Shown: positions 44,533 through 53,467, counted from the stretch's first letter. The stretch: DNA of 64,000 bases from Aggregatilinea lenta (GCF_003569045.1 NZ_BFCB01000004.1:1-64000); one strand, 5' to 3'. Made by a program: numbers and translations. The notes: generated by a model not told the origin, from the letters alone.

Positions 44533-45939
44533 TCACTGTGTCTGAACCTCGGGCAGTGGGCTGGAAGCCGGAGCGGTGTGCGGGTGGCTGCCCGCCAATA
44601 CGCGTTCCAGCAGCGGACGCGCCGCCCCGACCAGCCCGGCGCGCACGATCGCGTTCCAGACCGGCTCGCACTTCTTCCACGCGCCGGTATAGGCGACGTG
44701 CCGCGCTTGCTCCCGCAGCGTGGACTTGACCGAGGCGCTCTGGACAATCGAACGCCAGCCGTAGAAGTCGCGGTACGCCTGCCAGTACCCGGCTTCAAGT
44801 TCATCAGCCGTCATGCCCACTGGCTGGAAAACGGTGTGGCGCGTGTCGTACAGGTCCCAGTTCGAGGACGTGATGCGGTCCTGCGCCGCGAGGCGCTGGT
44901 ACAGCGCGGTGCCGGGGTAGGGCGTCAGGATGTGGAAGGTCGCCGTTTCGATGCCTTGCCCGACCACCCACGCCACAGTGCGCTCGAAAACGCCGGGATC
45001 GTCGTGTTCCATGCCGAAGACGAAGCTGCCGTTGATCATGATGCCCAGGTCGTGCAGGCGGCGGATCGCGGCGGCGTAGTCGCGGTTGAGGTTTTGGGCC
45101 TTGTGCTGGTCGCGCAGGTTGTCGGCGTTGAGCGTCTCGAAGCCGACGAACAGGCTGCGCAGCCCGGCGTCGGCGGCGGCTTCCATCAGGCCGGGCTTGA
45201 GGATGGCCTGCACGGTTCCGGCGGCCTGCCACAAGCGGCCCATGCCGCGCATGCCCTCGAACAGCGCGCGCGCAAAGCGGGTGTTGCCAAAGAGGTGATC
45301 GTCCAGGAAGTAGAGATGACGTCCCGGCAGCCTCTCGATCTCCGCCAGCGCGGCGTCCACGGACTGCGTGTAGAACGATTTACCACCCCGGAAGAACGCG
45401 TCCTTGTAACAAAAATCGCAGGCGTGGGGGCAGCCGCGCGACACGACGATCGAGTTGGGCACGAGATAACCGCGGCGCTTGATCAGGTCGCGGCGGATCG
45501 GCGGCAGCCCGTCCAGCGTGCGTACGGTTGACTGGTAGCGCGCCTGGGGATGCCGGGCGCGGAAGTCCGCCAAAAACTGCGGCCACGTGTCTTCGCCGGG
45601 GCCGAGGAAGATCGTGTCGGCGTGCATGGCGGCTTCATCCGGGAGCGAGGTCACGTGCAGCCCGCCCAGCGCGACGTACGCGCCCCTGGCGCGGTAGTGG
45701 TCGGCCAGCGCATACGCACGATAGGCGGAGGTGATGTATACCTGAATCACGACCAGATCCGGCGCGTCGTCGAGTGTCAGGTCTTCGACGTGCTCGTCTT
45801 CGATGACGGCCTCGTCGCCGGGGTCGAGATAGCCCGCCAACGTGGCGAGGCCCAGCGGCGGAAAGAGCGAATATTTGATCGAGCGCCAGAAAATGCTCCT
45901 GGCTTCGGTAAGCGCGGGCAGAATGAATTTAACTCGCAT
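44533..45939 (-). CDS. B12-binding-domain radical SAM protein
   Basis: This 468-aa protein has an N-terminal cobalamin-binding-like domain (residues 1-150: PPLGLATLAGYL, VIQVYITSAYRAYALADHY, VALGGLHVTSLPDEA, IFLGPGEDTWPQFL) and a radical SAM core with the CxxxCxxC cluster site in SRGCPHACDFCYKDAFF near residue 175. The core continues with LYFLDDHLFGN and INGSFVFGMEHDDP. AGGAG lies 8 bp before the ATG at 45939. Relatives perform methylations and ring rearrangements on lipids, hopanoids, porphyrins or natural products. The target here is unknown. It is divergent from a two-component system that may regulate it. Confidence 0.88.
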   Translation of the reverse strand: MRVKFILPALTEARSIFWRSIKYSLFPPLGLATLAGYLDPGDEAVIEDEHVEDLTLDDAPDLVVIQVYITSAYRAYALADHYRARGAYVALGGLHVTSLPDEAAMHADTIFLGPGEDTWPQFLADFRARHPQARYQSTVRTLDGLPPIRRDLIKRRGYLVPNSIVVSRGCPHACDFCYKDAFFRGGKSFYTQSVDAALAEIERLPGRHLYFLDDHLFGNTRFARALFEGMRGMGRLWQAAGTVQAILKPGLMEAAADAGLRSLFVGFETLNADNLRDQHKAQNLNRDYAAAIRRLHDLGIMINGSFVFGMEHDDPGVFERTVAWVVGQGIETATFHILTPYPGTALYQRLAAQDRITSSNWDLYDTRHTVFQPVGMTADELEAGYWQAYRDFYGWRSIVQSASVKSTLREQARHVAYTGAWKKCEPVWNAIVRAGLVGAARPLLERVLAGSHPHTAPASSPLPEVQTQ

Positions 45940-46080
45940 AGGATAGGCTCCTGCATCGGTCATACGCCTATGATGCACGTAGCCGCCGGGGGAATCGACC
46001 GCGCACGTGCGGAAATCCGCACACCTGAGTGCTTGACGGCGCGCCGCAAGCGGGTTACCGTGCGGGGAGTGGAGGGTTAT
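45940..46080. promoter_or_regulatory. Divergent promoter region with a 16-bp palindrome
   Basis: This 141-bp gap lies between the radical SAM gene and the response-regulator gene. GTGCGGA at 46007-46013 and TCCGCAC at 46016-46022 form a palindrome with an AA centre, and CGCACGTGCG at 46002-46011 overlaps it. Such symmetry near the middle of a divergent gap suggests a dimeric regulator site, possibly of the LuxR-type regulator encoded next to it. TTGACG at about 46033 is a possible -35 box for the plus strand. Confidence 0.45.
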
Positions 46081-46824
46081 ATGCTGCAAGTTTTGCTGAT
46101 CGAGGACAATCTGCGGCTCCAGCCCGCGCTGCAAGCCGGACTCGAAGCGACGGGCGACGTCGCCGTGGTGGCGGCGCGGGCGAGCGGCGAGGATGCGCTG
46201 GCGTACTGTTTGGCGGGGCACCCGGTCGACGTGCTGCTGATGGATGTGGCACTGGCGGGGGAGATGAACGGCATCGACGCGATGGTCGCCATCCGGCGCG
46301 AGTTCCCGCGCCTGCCGGTGGTGTTCTATTCCATCGCCGACGAGGACGACTATTTCCGCGCGTTCCGCCGGTCGGGCATCCTCACACACTACGCCTACGT
46401 GCGCAAGTCGAATTACCTGCTGCCGGAGATGATCGTGCCGCTGCTGCGCGATGCACTGTCGGGGCGCAGCTTCGTGGACCCGGATATCGCAGTTCGGGTG
46501 CAGGAGGTGCGTCACCGCGACGAGCACGCGCCGCTCGACCTGCTGGAGCCGAACGAGCAGGTGGTGGCGCGGCTGCTGGCGCAGGGGCTGACCAACGAGC
46601 AGATCGCAGAGCGGGTGGGCTTTCTGGACAAACGCACCATCAGCCGCACCAACGGCCAGATTTACGCGGCCTGGGGGTTGGTCGAGAACGCGACCGACGA
46701 GAAGGTGGCGCGCACGCGGGCGGCCATTATCGTGCACGCGGGGCGCTTGATCGCGTGGGATGCAACCGGCTGCGCGCGCGTGATGGACGAGCGCGGCGAC
46801 TGGGTGGAATGGAGCCTGGCGTGA
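46081..46824 (+). CDS. Response regulator with LuxR-type DNA-binding domain
   Basis: This 247-aa protein has a receiver domain (residues 1-125) with acidic pocket E8-D9, phospho-acceptor D55 in VDVLLMDVAL and a conserved lysine near 109 (YVRKSN). A helix-turn-helix follows at about 155-205 (LEPNEQVVARLLAQGLTNEQ, IAERVGFLDKRTISR). The ATG at 46081 has GGAGGG upstream; the open frame extends further left only over the divergent gene. Its stop overlaps the start of the sensor kinase gene, so the two form one system. Output genes are unknown; the divergent radical SAM operon is the nearest candidate. Confidence 0.9.
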   Translation: MLQVLLIEDNLRLQPALQAGLEATGDVAVVAARASGEDALAYCLAGHPVDVLLMDVALAGEMNGIDAMVAIRREFPRLPVVFYSIADEDDYFRAFRRSGILTHYAYVRKSNYLLPEMIVPLLRDALSGRSFVDPDIAVRVQEVRHRDEHAPLDLLEPNEQVVARLLAQGLTNEQIAERVGFLDKRTISRTNGQIYAAWGLVENATDEKVARTRAAIIVHAGRLIAWDATGCARVMDERGDWVEWSLA

Positions 46825-48944
46825 TCACAGGTAACGCCACGCTTGACTGGGCGCTCATCAGCGTTTCGCTGTTCAACGCGATCCTGCTGCTGTGGCTGGG
46901 GCTAATCGTGCTCTTCAACGCCGAGCGCCGCACGTGGGGTGTGTTGCTGCTCGACGGCGGGCTGCTGCTGGGTGCGCTGTTTTTCGTCAGCCACACGGTG
47001 ATGCTGGGCCACGAAATGACAACCACCGTTAGCTGGGGCCTGAACTTCTGGTGGCAGATCGGGTGGTTCCCGGTCATCCTCGCGCCGTACCTGTGGCACG
47101 TCACGGTGCTGTGGTACACGGGATTCTGGGAGCGCGGCTCCACGTCGCTGCGCCGCCGCCACTTAGCCGGCCTGGTAGTGACCTCGGTGCTAGCGCTTGG
47201 CCTCGTGTTCCTGATGCTGCTGGCGCATGCACTGCCGACCTATACCCAGATCGCCTACCGGAACGTGGCGGACGTCCCGGCGCTGCGCGGGATTCCGCTG
47301 CTGTTCCTGCTCTATCCACCGTTCGCGTTTCTGTCGGTGGTGCTGCCAATCGACGCGCTGTACCGCCCCGAACCTTCCGCGCGTATGATGGGCGATCTGG
47401 CGCGTCGCCGCGCGCGGTCGTGGCTGATCGCGACCTCGCTGGTGCTGCTGGCGGTCGGTGCGGCGATCACGGCCTTTTTCGCGTGGGCGCTGAACGGCTA
47501 CCGCATGATAGGCGGCGTCTACTTCGGCTGGGAGAACGAGATCGCCAGCTTCGACCTCGTGCTGTCGACGCTGATCGCGGGCGGCATCCTGATGCTCGGC
47601 CAGGCGATCGTTTCGTACGAGATTTTCACGGGTAAGGCGCTGCCCCGGCGCGGCTTCTTCCGGCACTGGCGCAGCATCATTCTGCTGGCCGCCGGGTACG
47701 CCACGCTGGCAAGCTGGACCCTTATTTACGAGCCGCGCCCGATCTACAGCGTGCTGTTGGCTGCGCTGCTGGTGATCGTGTTTTACGCGCTGTTTAGCTG
47801 GCGCTCGTTTGTCGAGCGCGAGCAGTTTATGGCGCGGCTGCGCCCCTTCGTGAGCAGCCAGCGGCTGGTGAACGGGTTCCTGGACAGCTCGGATAGACCG
47901 GGGTCGAGCGCGGCGGCGCTGTTCGAGGTGATCTGCGCGGACGTGCTGGGCGCGACCCGCGCGCGGCTGATCCCCCTGGGCGCACTGGCTCCGCTGGCCG
48001 GGCAGCCGCTGGCCTACGCGTGCGCGCCGGACGATCCGCCCGTGCCGCTGCCGCGCGCCTTGTTCGACGATCCGCAGGCGGGCGTGCTGCCGCTGGATGC
48101 GTCACAGTCGGCAGGGCTGGAATGGGCTGTCCCGCTGTGGTCGGAGCGCGGGCTGATCGGTGTACTCCTGTTGGGGCCGAAGCAGGACGGCGGGTTGTAT
48201 ACGCAGGAGGAGATCGAGATCGCGCGGGCCGGGGCCGAGCGCATCATCGACACGCTGGCCGGGGAGCAGATCGCGCGGCGGCTGACGGACATCCAGCGCA
48301 GGCGGCTGGCCGAAACGAGGGTACTCGATCTGCGCACACGCCGCGCGCTGCACGACGAGATCCTGCCGGAGCTGCACCGGGTCGCGCTGGAACTGAGCGC
48401 GCTGCCAAGCAGCGAACCGGGAACTGGCGACATTCTCCGCTCGCTGACGCAGATTCACCACCAGATATCCGACCTGATCCACACCTCCGGCGGCGTGTTC
48501 GTGTCGAATGGGCAGGGCGGCTCCCTGGCGCAGTCGCTGCTCGCGCTGGTCGAGGGGGAGTTCGCGGACGCCTTCACCTCGATCACATGGCGCGCGGACG
48601 ACCCCGGCGCGTTTGACCCGCTGCTGCACGAAGTGGTGTGCAGCGCCGTGCGCGAAGCCGTACGCAACGCCGCCGTGCACGGGCGCGGCAGCCAGCCCGA
48701 TCACGCACTGAATCTGTGTATTGAGGTCCGGCGCGAGGGGGACCGGCTGGTGGTCGACGTGCGGGACGACGGCGTCGGGATGAGCTTCGGCGCGCGACCG
48801 CCGGACAGCGGTGGCGATCCGTCCGGCGGCAGCGGGGGCGGGCTGGTGCTGCACAGCACCATGCTGGCGATTTCCGGGGGCGAACTGGTAGTCGAGTCTC
48901 CGGCGAACGGCGGGACGCGGGTCGTCATTTCGGCCCCGGTCTGA
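46821..48944 (+). CDS. Membrane sensor histidine kinase (LiaS/NarX-like, HisKA_3-type)
   Basis: This 707-aa sensor has about eight N-terminal hydrophobic segments (ALISVSLFNAILLLWLGLIV through ILLAAGYATLASWTLIY), then a GAF-like cytoplasmic domain around 370-480 and a kinase core. The phosphorylated histidine is H511 in RRALHDEILPELH. The ATPase lobe has the N-box AVREAVRNAAVHGRG and DVRDDGVGMSF, followed by a glycine-rich GGDPSGGSGGGLVLH lid. GTG at 46821 overlaps the response-regulator stop (GTGA) with GGAG upstream; ATG at 46809 is the alternative. The many-helix input resembles 7TM-type sensors and suggests a membrane or lipid signal. Confidence 0.88.
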   Translation: MITGNATLDWALISVSLFNAILLLWLGLIVLFNAERRTWGVLLLDGGLLLGALFFVSHTVMLGHEMTTTVSWGLNFWWQIGWFPVILAPYLWHVTVLWYTGFWERGSTSLRRRHLAGLVVTSVLALGLVFLMLLAHALPTYTQIAYRNVADVPALRGIPLLFLLYPPFAFLSVVLPIDALYRPEPSARMMGDLARRRARSWLIATSLVLLAVGAAITAFFAWALNGYRMIGGVYFGWENEIASFDLVLSTLIAGGILMLGQAIVSYEIFTGKALPRRGFFRHWRSIILLAAGYATLASWTLIYEPRPIYSVLLAALLVIVFYALFSWRSFVEREQFMARLRPFVSSQRLVNGFLDSSDRPGSSAAALFEVICADVLGATRARLIPLGALAPLAGQPLAYACAPDDPPVPLPRALFDDPQAGVLPLDASQSAGLEWAVPLWSERGLIGVLLLGPKQDGGLYTQEEIEIARAGAERIIDTLAGEQIARRLTDIQRRRLAETRVLDLRTRRALHDEILPELHRVALELSALPSSEPGTGDILRSLTQIHHQISDLIHTSGGVFVSNGQGGSLAQSLLALVEGEFADAFTSITWRADDPGAFDPLLHEVVCSAVREAVRNAAVHGRGSQPDHALNLCIEVRREGDRLVVDVRDDGVGMSFGARPPDSGGDPSGGSGGGLVLHSTMLAISGGELVVESPANGGTRVVISAPV

Positions 48945-49129
48945 TCCGCGCCCCGTCGCTGGAGCAGGAGACGTTTAGAGGACGGCTAGCACCTCGAACG
49001 CGCCCCTACTGACGCCGATCCGCATGCTGCACGATCCCTAACGTGAGGTGAATCTCGCTTCATGACGGTGCCGGACCCCGTCCGTTTGCCCTGGTACGGC
49101 GACGCATAAGTAAGCCGGTGGTTTTTCGT

Positions 49130-49153
49130 ACGGGCGATGCTTGCGTCGCCCGT
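49130..49153. repeat. Perfect 8-bp-arm palindromic element
   Basis: ACGGGCGA at 49130-49137 and TCGCCCGT at 49146-49153 form a hairpin around an 8-nt loop. A related GGCGACGCATAAG lies about 40 bp earlier. It follows the kinase gene, but no T-run follows on the plus strand, so a simple terminator is not clear. GGGCGA/TCGCCC hairpins of this look can be dispersed repeats in bacterial intergenic DNA, which I cannot test here. Confidence 0.45.
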
Positions 49154-49220
49154 TGGCGTTAGCGCGCCTGTGAAGCTATGCCGAGAATCGCCGGACGTCC
49201 GGCCCTGTTTCCACCTCATT

Positions 49221-49236
49221 TGTGATAACTCTCACT
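49221..49236. promoter_or_regulatory. Crp/Fnr-type operator upstream of the hydrogenase operon
   Basis: TGTGATAACTCTCACT at 49221-49236 matches the Crp-family palindrome TGTGA-N6-TCACA at nine of ten positions. It is about 110 bp before the hydB start. A Crp/Fnr-type regulator responding to redox or energy state is a sensible controller for a fermentative hydrogenase. Site and function are inferred from sequence alone. Confidence 0.5.
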
Positions 49237-49253
49237 ATTATCGCAGCCATGCA

Positions 49254-49328
49254 CCACTAGTAAACTGGTTCCAGCCTGTTATCGTAGAAACAGGCCGTTT
49301 GTTCAAAATTTCTCAATAGAACTAGTGG
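49254..49328 (+). promoter_or_regulatory. Structured leader before hydB
   Basis: CCACTAGT at 49254-49261 and ACTAGTGG at 49321-49328 are perfect inverted repeats that enclose a second hairpin, GCCTGTT at 49274-49280 with AACAGGC at 49289-49295. The outer arm ends 10 bp before the hydB ribosome site (GGAG). The nested layout could fold as an RNA leader or mark regulator half-sites. The remainder of 48945-49346 has no gene. Confidence 0.4.
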
Positions 49329-49346
49329 ATTACAACGGAGCAGCCT

Positions 49347-50414
49347 ATGAGTCTTTACGTGCTCGCAAAGGAGAAGCTGACCGGCTTCGTCGAAGCGTTG
49401 CAACCCAACTTTCGCGTGGTGGGCCCGGTACGGACTCAGCACGGGTATGCCTTCGACGATATCACCGATGCCGCGCAGCTCGAGCTGATTTATCCAACCA
49501 CCATCCTCCCCCCCAAGAAGTATTTCCTGCCCCAGCGTGAAACGTTGTTCAAGTTTCACACGGATAGCGACGAGCAGGGATCGCGCCGCATGAAAATGGA
49601 GCCGGTGTTCCAAGACGTGCAGCCGACCGTGATCTTCGGCGTCCATACGTGCGACATGAACGGCATCCTGCTCTACGACCGGATGTTTGAAACCGGCTAC
49701 CAGGACGAGCATTACATCGCGCGTCGCGAGCAGACCTACGTCATTGGGGTCGAGTGCCTGTCGCCGTGCGACGACGCGTCGTTTTGCAAGGACATGGGCA
49801 CGCTCACTGCACCGCCGGTTTATGACCTGCATATCACTGAGGTGGACGGGTTGTATCTGGTCGATACGGGCAGTGAGAAGGGGGAGCAGCTTCTGCTCAA
49901 ATACGCGGAGGTCAAGATGGCGACGACGGAGGATATCCGTCAACTGGGCCAGTCGCTGTCTTCGAAATGGCCGCGCTTCCGCCATCGCTTGAAGATGGGG
50001 AAAGATCAGCTTCCGTCGCTGCTGACGATCAACTATGGCGCGAATACGTGGGACGAGTTGGGCGCGAAGTGCCTCGCGTGCGGATCGTGCACCAGCGTGT
50101 GCCCCACTTGCTTCTGCTTCGACGTGCAGGATGAGGTCGATATTTCGATGGAGGACGGCGAACGGTTCCGTCAGTGGGACTCGTGCCAGCTCTACGAGTT
50201 CGCGCTGGTGGCGGGTGGGCATAACTTCCGTGACAGCAAGGCGTCGCGCATCCGACACCGTTTCATGCGCAAGGCCAAATACAACCAGCAGGTCCACGGC
50301 CTGATCGGATGTACTGGCTGCGGGCGGTGCGAGCGCGCGTGCCTGGCGCATATTGCCATCCCCACCACGCTGAATGCCCTGTACGAAGAAACCCAGATCG
50401 ACGCGGGCCGGTAG
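49347..50414 (+). CDS. hydB: Group 3b NiFe hydrogenase (sulfhydrogenase) beta subunit, iron-sulfur protein
   Basis: This 355-aa protein matches the beta subunit of cytoplasmic sulfhydrogenases and anaerobic sulfite reductase subunit A. It carries two 4Fe-4S sites near its C-terminus, CLACGSCTSVCPTCFCFDV and CTGCGRCERACLAHI. It would pass electrons between the hydrogenase module and the flavin subunit. GGAG precedes the ATG. It is the first gene of the order hydB-hydG-hydD-hydA, the order of the Pyrococcus soluble hydrogenase genes. An additional cysteine set lies in VECLSPCDDASFCKDMG. Confidence 0.92.
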   Translation: MSLYVLAKEKLTGFVEALQPNFRVVGPVRTQHGYAFDDITDAAQLELIYPTTILPPKKYFLPQRETLFKFHTDSDEQGSRRMKMEPVFQDVQPTVIFGVHTCDMNGILLYDRMFETGYQDEHYIARREQTYVIGVECLSPCDDASFCKDMGTLTAPPVYDLHITEVDGLYLVDTGSEKGEQLLLKYAEVKMATTEDIRQLGQSLSSKWPRFRHRLKMGKDQLPSLLTINYGANTWDELGAKCLACGSCTSVCPTCFCFDVQDEVDISMEDGERFRQWDSCQLYEFALVAGGHNFRDSKASRIRHRFMRKAKYNQQVHGLIGCTGCGRCERACLAHIAIPTTLNALYEETQIDAGR

Positions 50415-50424
50415 GAGGGCGATG

Positions 50425-51303
50425 ATGGTAGAAGTATTTGAAGATGCTGCTGTGTCCGAAGCGGCCTACGTCGAAGAAGTGATGCCGTCGATCTATCTGC
50501 CCACCGTGGCGAAGATCATCAAGGTCCGCACGGAAACCGAGATGGAAAAGGTCTTTACCGTGCGGCTGCCGGGTGGGCGTCCGCTGGGGCACGCGCCGGG
50601 CCAGTTTGTGATGGTGTCGCTGCCAGGCATCGGCGAAGCGCCGATCAGCGTGATGTCGTCGCCCAGTCGCACGCACGAGACGTTCGAGCTGTGCATCCGC
50701 CGCGTGGGGAACCTGACCAACAGCCTGCACAAGCTGCTGCCGGGGGACGACATTGGCATTCGCGGCCCGTTTGCGCGCGGCTTCCCGATGGACGTGTTCA
50801 AAAAGAAGGACGTGATCGTGGCGGCGGGCGGCCTGGGGCTGGCCCCGGCGCGCTCGTTCATCGACGAGATCCTGGATAACCGCGACGACTACGGGCGGCT
50901 GATCGTGTTGTATGGCGCGCGCAACCCGTCCGAGATCCTGTTCCGCGACGAGCTGCGGAAGTGGCGCATGCGGGACGACATCGACCTATTGGTGACGGTG
51001 GACCGGCCCGATGAAAGCTGGGTGGGGCACATCGGCGTGATCACGCGATTGTTCCCACGCGTAGAGATCAACCCCGCCAAGGCGATGGCGGTCACGATCG
51101 GCCCGCCGATCATGTATCGTTTTGTGACGGTCGAGCTGCTTGGCAAGGGCCTAAGCCCGGATCAGATCTGGATGAGCTTCGAGCGCCGGATGAAGTGCGG
51201 TGTGGGAAAGTGCGGCCACTGCCAGGTGAATTACCGGTATAGCTGCCAGGAAGGCCCCTCCTGGACATATGCGGAGGCGCTGGCCTTCGAGGAGGCGCTG
51301 TAA
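50425..51303 (+). CDS. hydG: Group 3b NiFe hydrogenase gamma subunit, FAD/NAD(P)-binding reductase
   Basis: This protein of about 292 aa has the ferredoxin-NADP reductase fold: a flavin-binding barrel (GQFVMVSLPGIGEAPISVMS), a nucleotide-binding half with VAAGGLGLAPARSFIDEI, and a C-terminal 2Fe-2S site with CGVGKCGHCQVN plus a later cysteine in YSCQ. It links NAD(P) to the iron-sulfur chain, so the complex can make or oxidise H2 with NAD(P)(H). ATG at 50425 has AGGAGG upstream at the best spacing; 50422 is nearly as good. Its TAA overlaps the next ATG by one base (TAATG). Confidence 0.93.
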   Translation: MVEVFEDAAVSEAAYVEEVMPSIYLPTVAKIIKVRTETEMEKVFTVRLPGGRPLGHAPGQFVMVSLPGIGEAPISVMSSPSRTHETFELCIRRVGNLTNSLHKLLPGDDIGIRGPFARGFPMDVFKKKDVIVAAGGLGLAPARSFIDEILDNRDDYGRLIVLYGARNPSEILFRDELRKWRMRDDIDLLVTVDRPDESWVGHIGVITRLFPRVEINPAKAMAVTIGPPIMYRFVTVELLGKGLSPDQIWMSFERRMKCGVGKCGHCQVNYRYSCQEGPSWTYAEALAFEEAL

Positions 51304-52154
51304 TGTCCGCAAAACCGAAAGTTGCCTTTTTCGACTTCACGAGCTGTGAGGGCTGCCAGCTCACCGTCGTGGACGCACTGCAAACGCACCTGGGACTGCT
51401 CGACCTGATCGAGATCGTTGAGTTCCGCGAGGCGATGTCCGAGCACAGCGACGATTACCAGATCGCGTTCGTCGAAGGCTCGTGCACGCGCGCCAGCGAC
51501 GAAGAGCGGCTGCGCAAGATACGCAAGCAGGCGGCGCTGGTCGTGGCGCTGGGGGCCTGCGCGCACCTCGGCGGCGTCAACGCGATGAAGAATCGCTGGC
51601 CCATCGAAGAGGTCCAGACCTACGTCTACGGCGAGAGTGGCAAGGAGTACTACGAGAGCTACATGGCGCGGCCCATCTCGGCAGTCATCGACGTAGATGT
51701 GTCGATCCCCGGCTGTCCCATCGACCGCCTGGAGTTCGTGCGCGTCGTACAGCAACTGCTCCAGGGCTGTACGCCTAAACTGCCCGACTACTCGCTGTGT
51801 GTGGAGTGCAAGCTCTCTGAAAACGCCTGCCTGAACAAGCTGGGCAAGCCGTGCCTCGGCCCGATCACCCGCGCGGGCTGCAATGCGCTGTGCATCAGCT
51901 ATGGCGACGGCTGCGAGGGCTGCCGGGGCTTTGCGCCCGAAGCCAACCTTGACTACATGCGCCAGATCCTCGAAGAGCAGAACCTGCCCGCCGAGATCAT
52001 CGACGCGAAGTTCACTCTGTTCAACGCATACGCGCTGCAAGAAATGGGCGGCGACGCGCCGCTTGCTGGCAACGGGTCGCCGAACGGCTCCCGGCGACGC
52101 AGCCGGAAGCAAAACTGGCCGCGCTCGACCTTTGCCTCGCCTGAGGAGGCGTAG
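51303..52154 (+). CDS. hydD: Group 3b NiFe hydrogenase delta (small) subunit
   Basis: This 283-aa protein is the electron-transferring small subunit. The proximal cluster ligands begin with FTSCEGCQLTVVD, followed by EGSC, ALGACAHLGG and the PGCP motif. Further clusters are provided by LCVECKLSENACLNK, GKPCLGPITRAGC and CEGCRGF. It lacks a twin-arginine signal, so the enzyme is cytoplasmic. The last 25 residues (NGSPNGSRRRSRKQNW) form a basic tail that looks unlike the ordered core and may be lineage-specific. It is tightly coupled to hydG upstream and hydA downstream. Confidence 0.93.
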   Translation: MSAKPKVAFFDFTSCEGCQLTVVDALQTHLGLLDLIEIVEFREAMSEHSDDYQIAFVEGSCTRASDEERLRKIRKQAALVVALGACAHLGGVNAMKNRWPIEEVQTYVYGESGKEYYESYMARPISAVIDVDVSIPGCPIDRLEFVRVVQQLLQGCTPKLPDYSLCVECKLSENACLNKLGKPCLGPITRAGCNALCISYGDGCEGCRGFAPEANLDYMRQILEEQNLPAEIIDAKFTLFNAYALQEMGGDAPLAGNGSPNGSRRRSRKQNWPRSTFASPEEA

Positions 52155-52156
52155 CC

Positions 52157-53467
52157 ATGCCTGAGACGATCAACGTAAACATTCATCATCTGACTCGCGT
52201 CGAAGGCCACGGCAACATCGTCGTGGACGTGCGGGACGGCATACTGGAGAAGTGCGACCTGGAAATCGTCGAGACGCCGCGCTTCTTCGAGGCGATGCTG
52301 CGCGGACGGCCTTACCAGCAGGCGTCGCACATCACCAGCCGGATCTGCGGGATCTGCGCGGTGGGCCACGCGACGGCCAGCCTGCGAGCGACCGAGCACG
52401 CGCTGGGCGTCGAGCCGAGCGAGCAGACGGTGATGCTGCGCAAGCTCGCCTTCCACGGCGAGATGCTCGACAGCCATATCCTGCACGCCTACATGCTGAT
52501 CGCGCCCGACTTCCTGGGTGTGGGCAGCGTGATCCCGCTGGCGTCCAGCGCTCCGGATGTGGTCAAGCGCGCGCTGCGCATGAAGCAGCTTTCCGGCGAC
52601 CTGTGCCGGATCATCGTCGGGCGCCACACGCACCCGATCGCGATGACGGTCGGCGGCTTCACGCACTTCCCAAGCCGGAGCGATCTTGAACAGCTCCGCG
52701 AGCGGTTCGAGGCGATCGTGGCCGATGTGGACGCGACGGTCGAGCTGTTCGGTACACTGCCCTGGCCGAGCTTCGAGCGTGAGACGGAGTTCATCGCGCT
52801 GGTCCAACCAGACGAGTACGGCTTCATCGACGGCAGGATCGCCAGTTCCGATGGCGGCACGCTGCCTGTTGAGAACTACCGCCAGGTGACCAACGAGCGC
52901 TTGAATCCGCATTCGAGCGCCAAGCACTGCGCTTTCCACCGCGACAGCTACATGGTCGGCTCGCTGGCGCGCTACAACCTGAAGCACGAGCAGCTTCACC
53001 CGCGTGCCAAGGCTGCTGCTGAGCACCTGGGGCTGAGTGCACCCTGCTACCGCCCGTACCTGAACAGCGCGGCGCAGGTGGTCGAGATCGCACACTGCGT
53101 GGACGACACGATCATGCTGCTCGACAAGCTACTGGCCAACGGCGTCCAGCCGGAAGATCCGGCGCCCGTCACGCTGACGCCCGGTGCACGCGGCGTCGGA
53201 AGCTGCGACGTGCCGCGTGGCATCCTGTTCCACGAGTACCAGATCGGCGAAAAGGGCCTGATCGAAGAGGCCAACTGCATCATCCCGACCGGGCAGAATC
53301 TGGGCAACATCGAACTGGATATGCGCGCGCTGGTTCCGACGCTGCTGGAAGAGCCGCAGGAGCAGATCGCGCACAAGCTTGAAATGCTGGTCCGGGCTTA
53401 TGACCCGTGCATCTCCTGCTCGACACATTTCCTGAACGTCGAATTTGTCAACGGCGCTGAAGGGTAA
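52157..53467 (+). CDS. hydA: Group 3b NiFe hydrogenase alpha (large) subunit
   Basis: This 436-aa catalytic subunit binds the NiFe(CN)2CO site with C64 and C67 (RICGICAVGH) and C418 and C421 (DPCISCSTH). The length and the DPCISCS form fit group 3b. After H424 there are 12 residues (FLNVEFVNGAEG) that a maturation protease would remove once nickel is inserted. GAGGAGG precedes the ATG. All four subunits are intact, so the enzyme is probably functional as an NADP-linked bidirectional hydrogenase; sulfur reduction is a known side activity of the archaeal relatives. Confidence 0.95.
   Translation: MPETINVNIHHLTRVEGHGNIVVDVRDGILEKCDLEIVETPRFFEAMLRGRPYQQASHITSRICGICAVGHATASLRATEHALGVEPSEQTVMLRKLAFHGEMLDSHILHAYMLIAPDFLGVGSVIPLASSAPDVVKRALRMKQLSGDLCRIIVGRHTHPIAMTVGGFTHFPSRSDLEQLRERFEAIVADVDATVELFGTLPWPSFERETEFIALVQPDEYGFIDGRIASSDGGTLPVENYRQVTNERLNPHSSAKHCAFHRDSYMVGSLARYNLKHEQLHPRAKAAAEHLGLSAPCYRPYLNSAAQVVEIAHCVDDTIMLLDKLLANGVQPEDPAPVTLTPGARGVGSCDVPRGILFHEYQIGEKGLIEEANCIIPTGQNLGNIELDMRALVPTLLEEPQEQIAHKLEMLVRAYDPCISCSTHFLNVEFVNGAEG

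Noticed and set aside
45940..46737. Upstream extension of the radical SAM frame
   Set aside because: It covers the response-regulator gene in antisense. The ATG at 45939 has a proper ribosome site and begins the known domain.
48945..49346. tRNA or other structured RNA gene in the long gap before hydB
   Set aside because: The hairpins do not form a cloverleaf, there is no T-loop consensus, and the repeats fit regulatory sites better.
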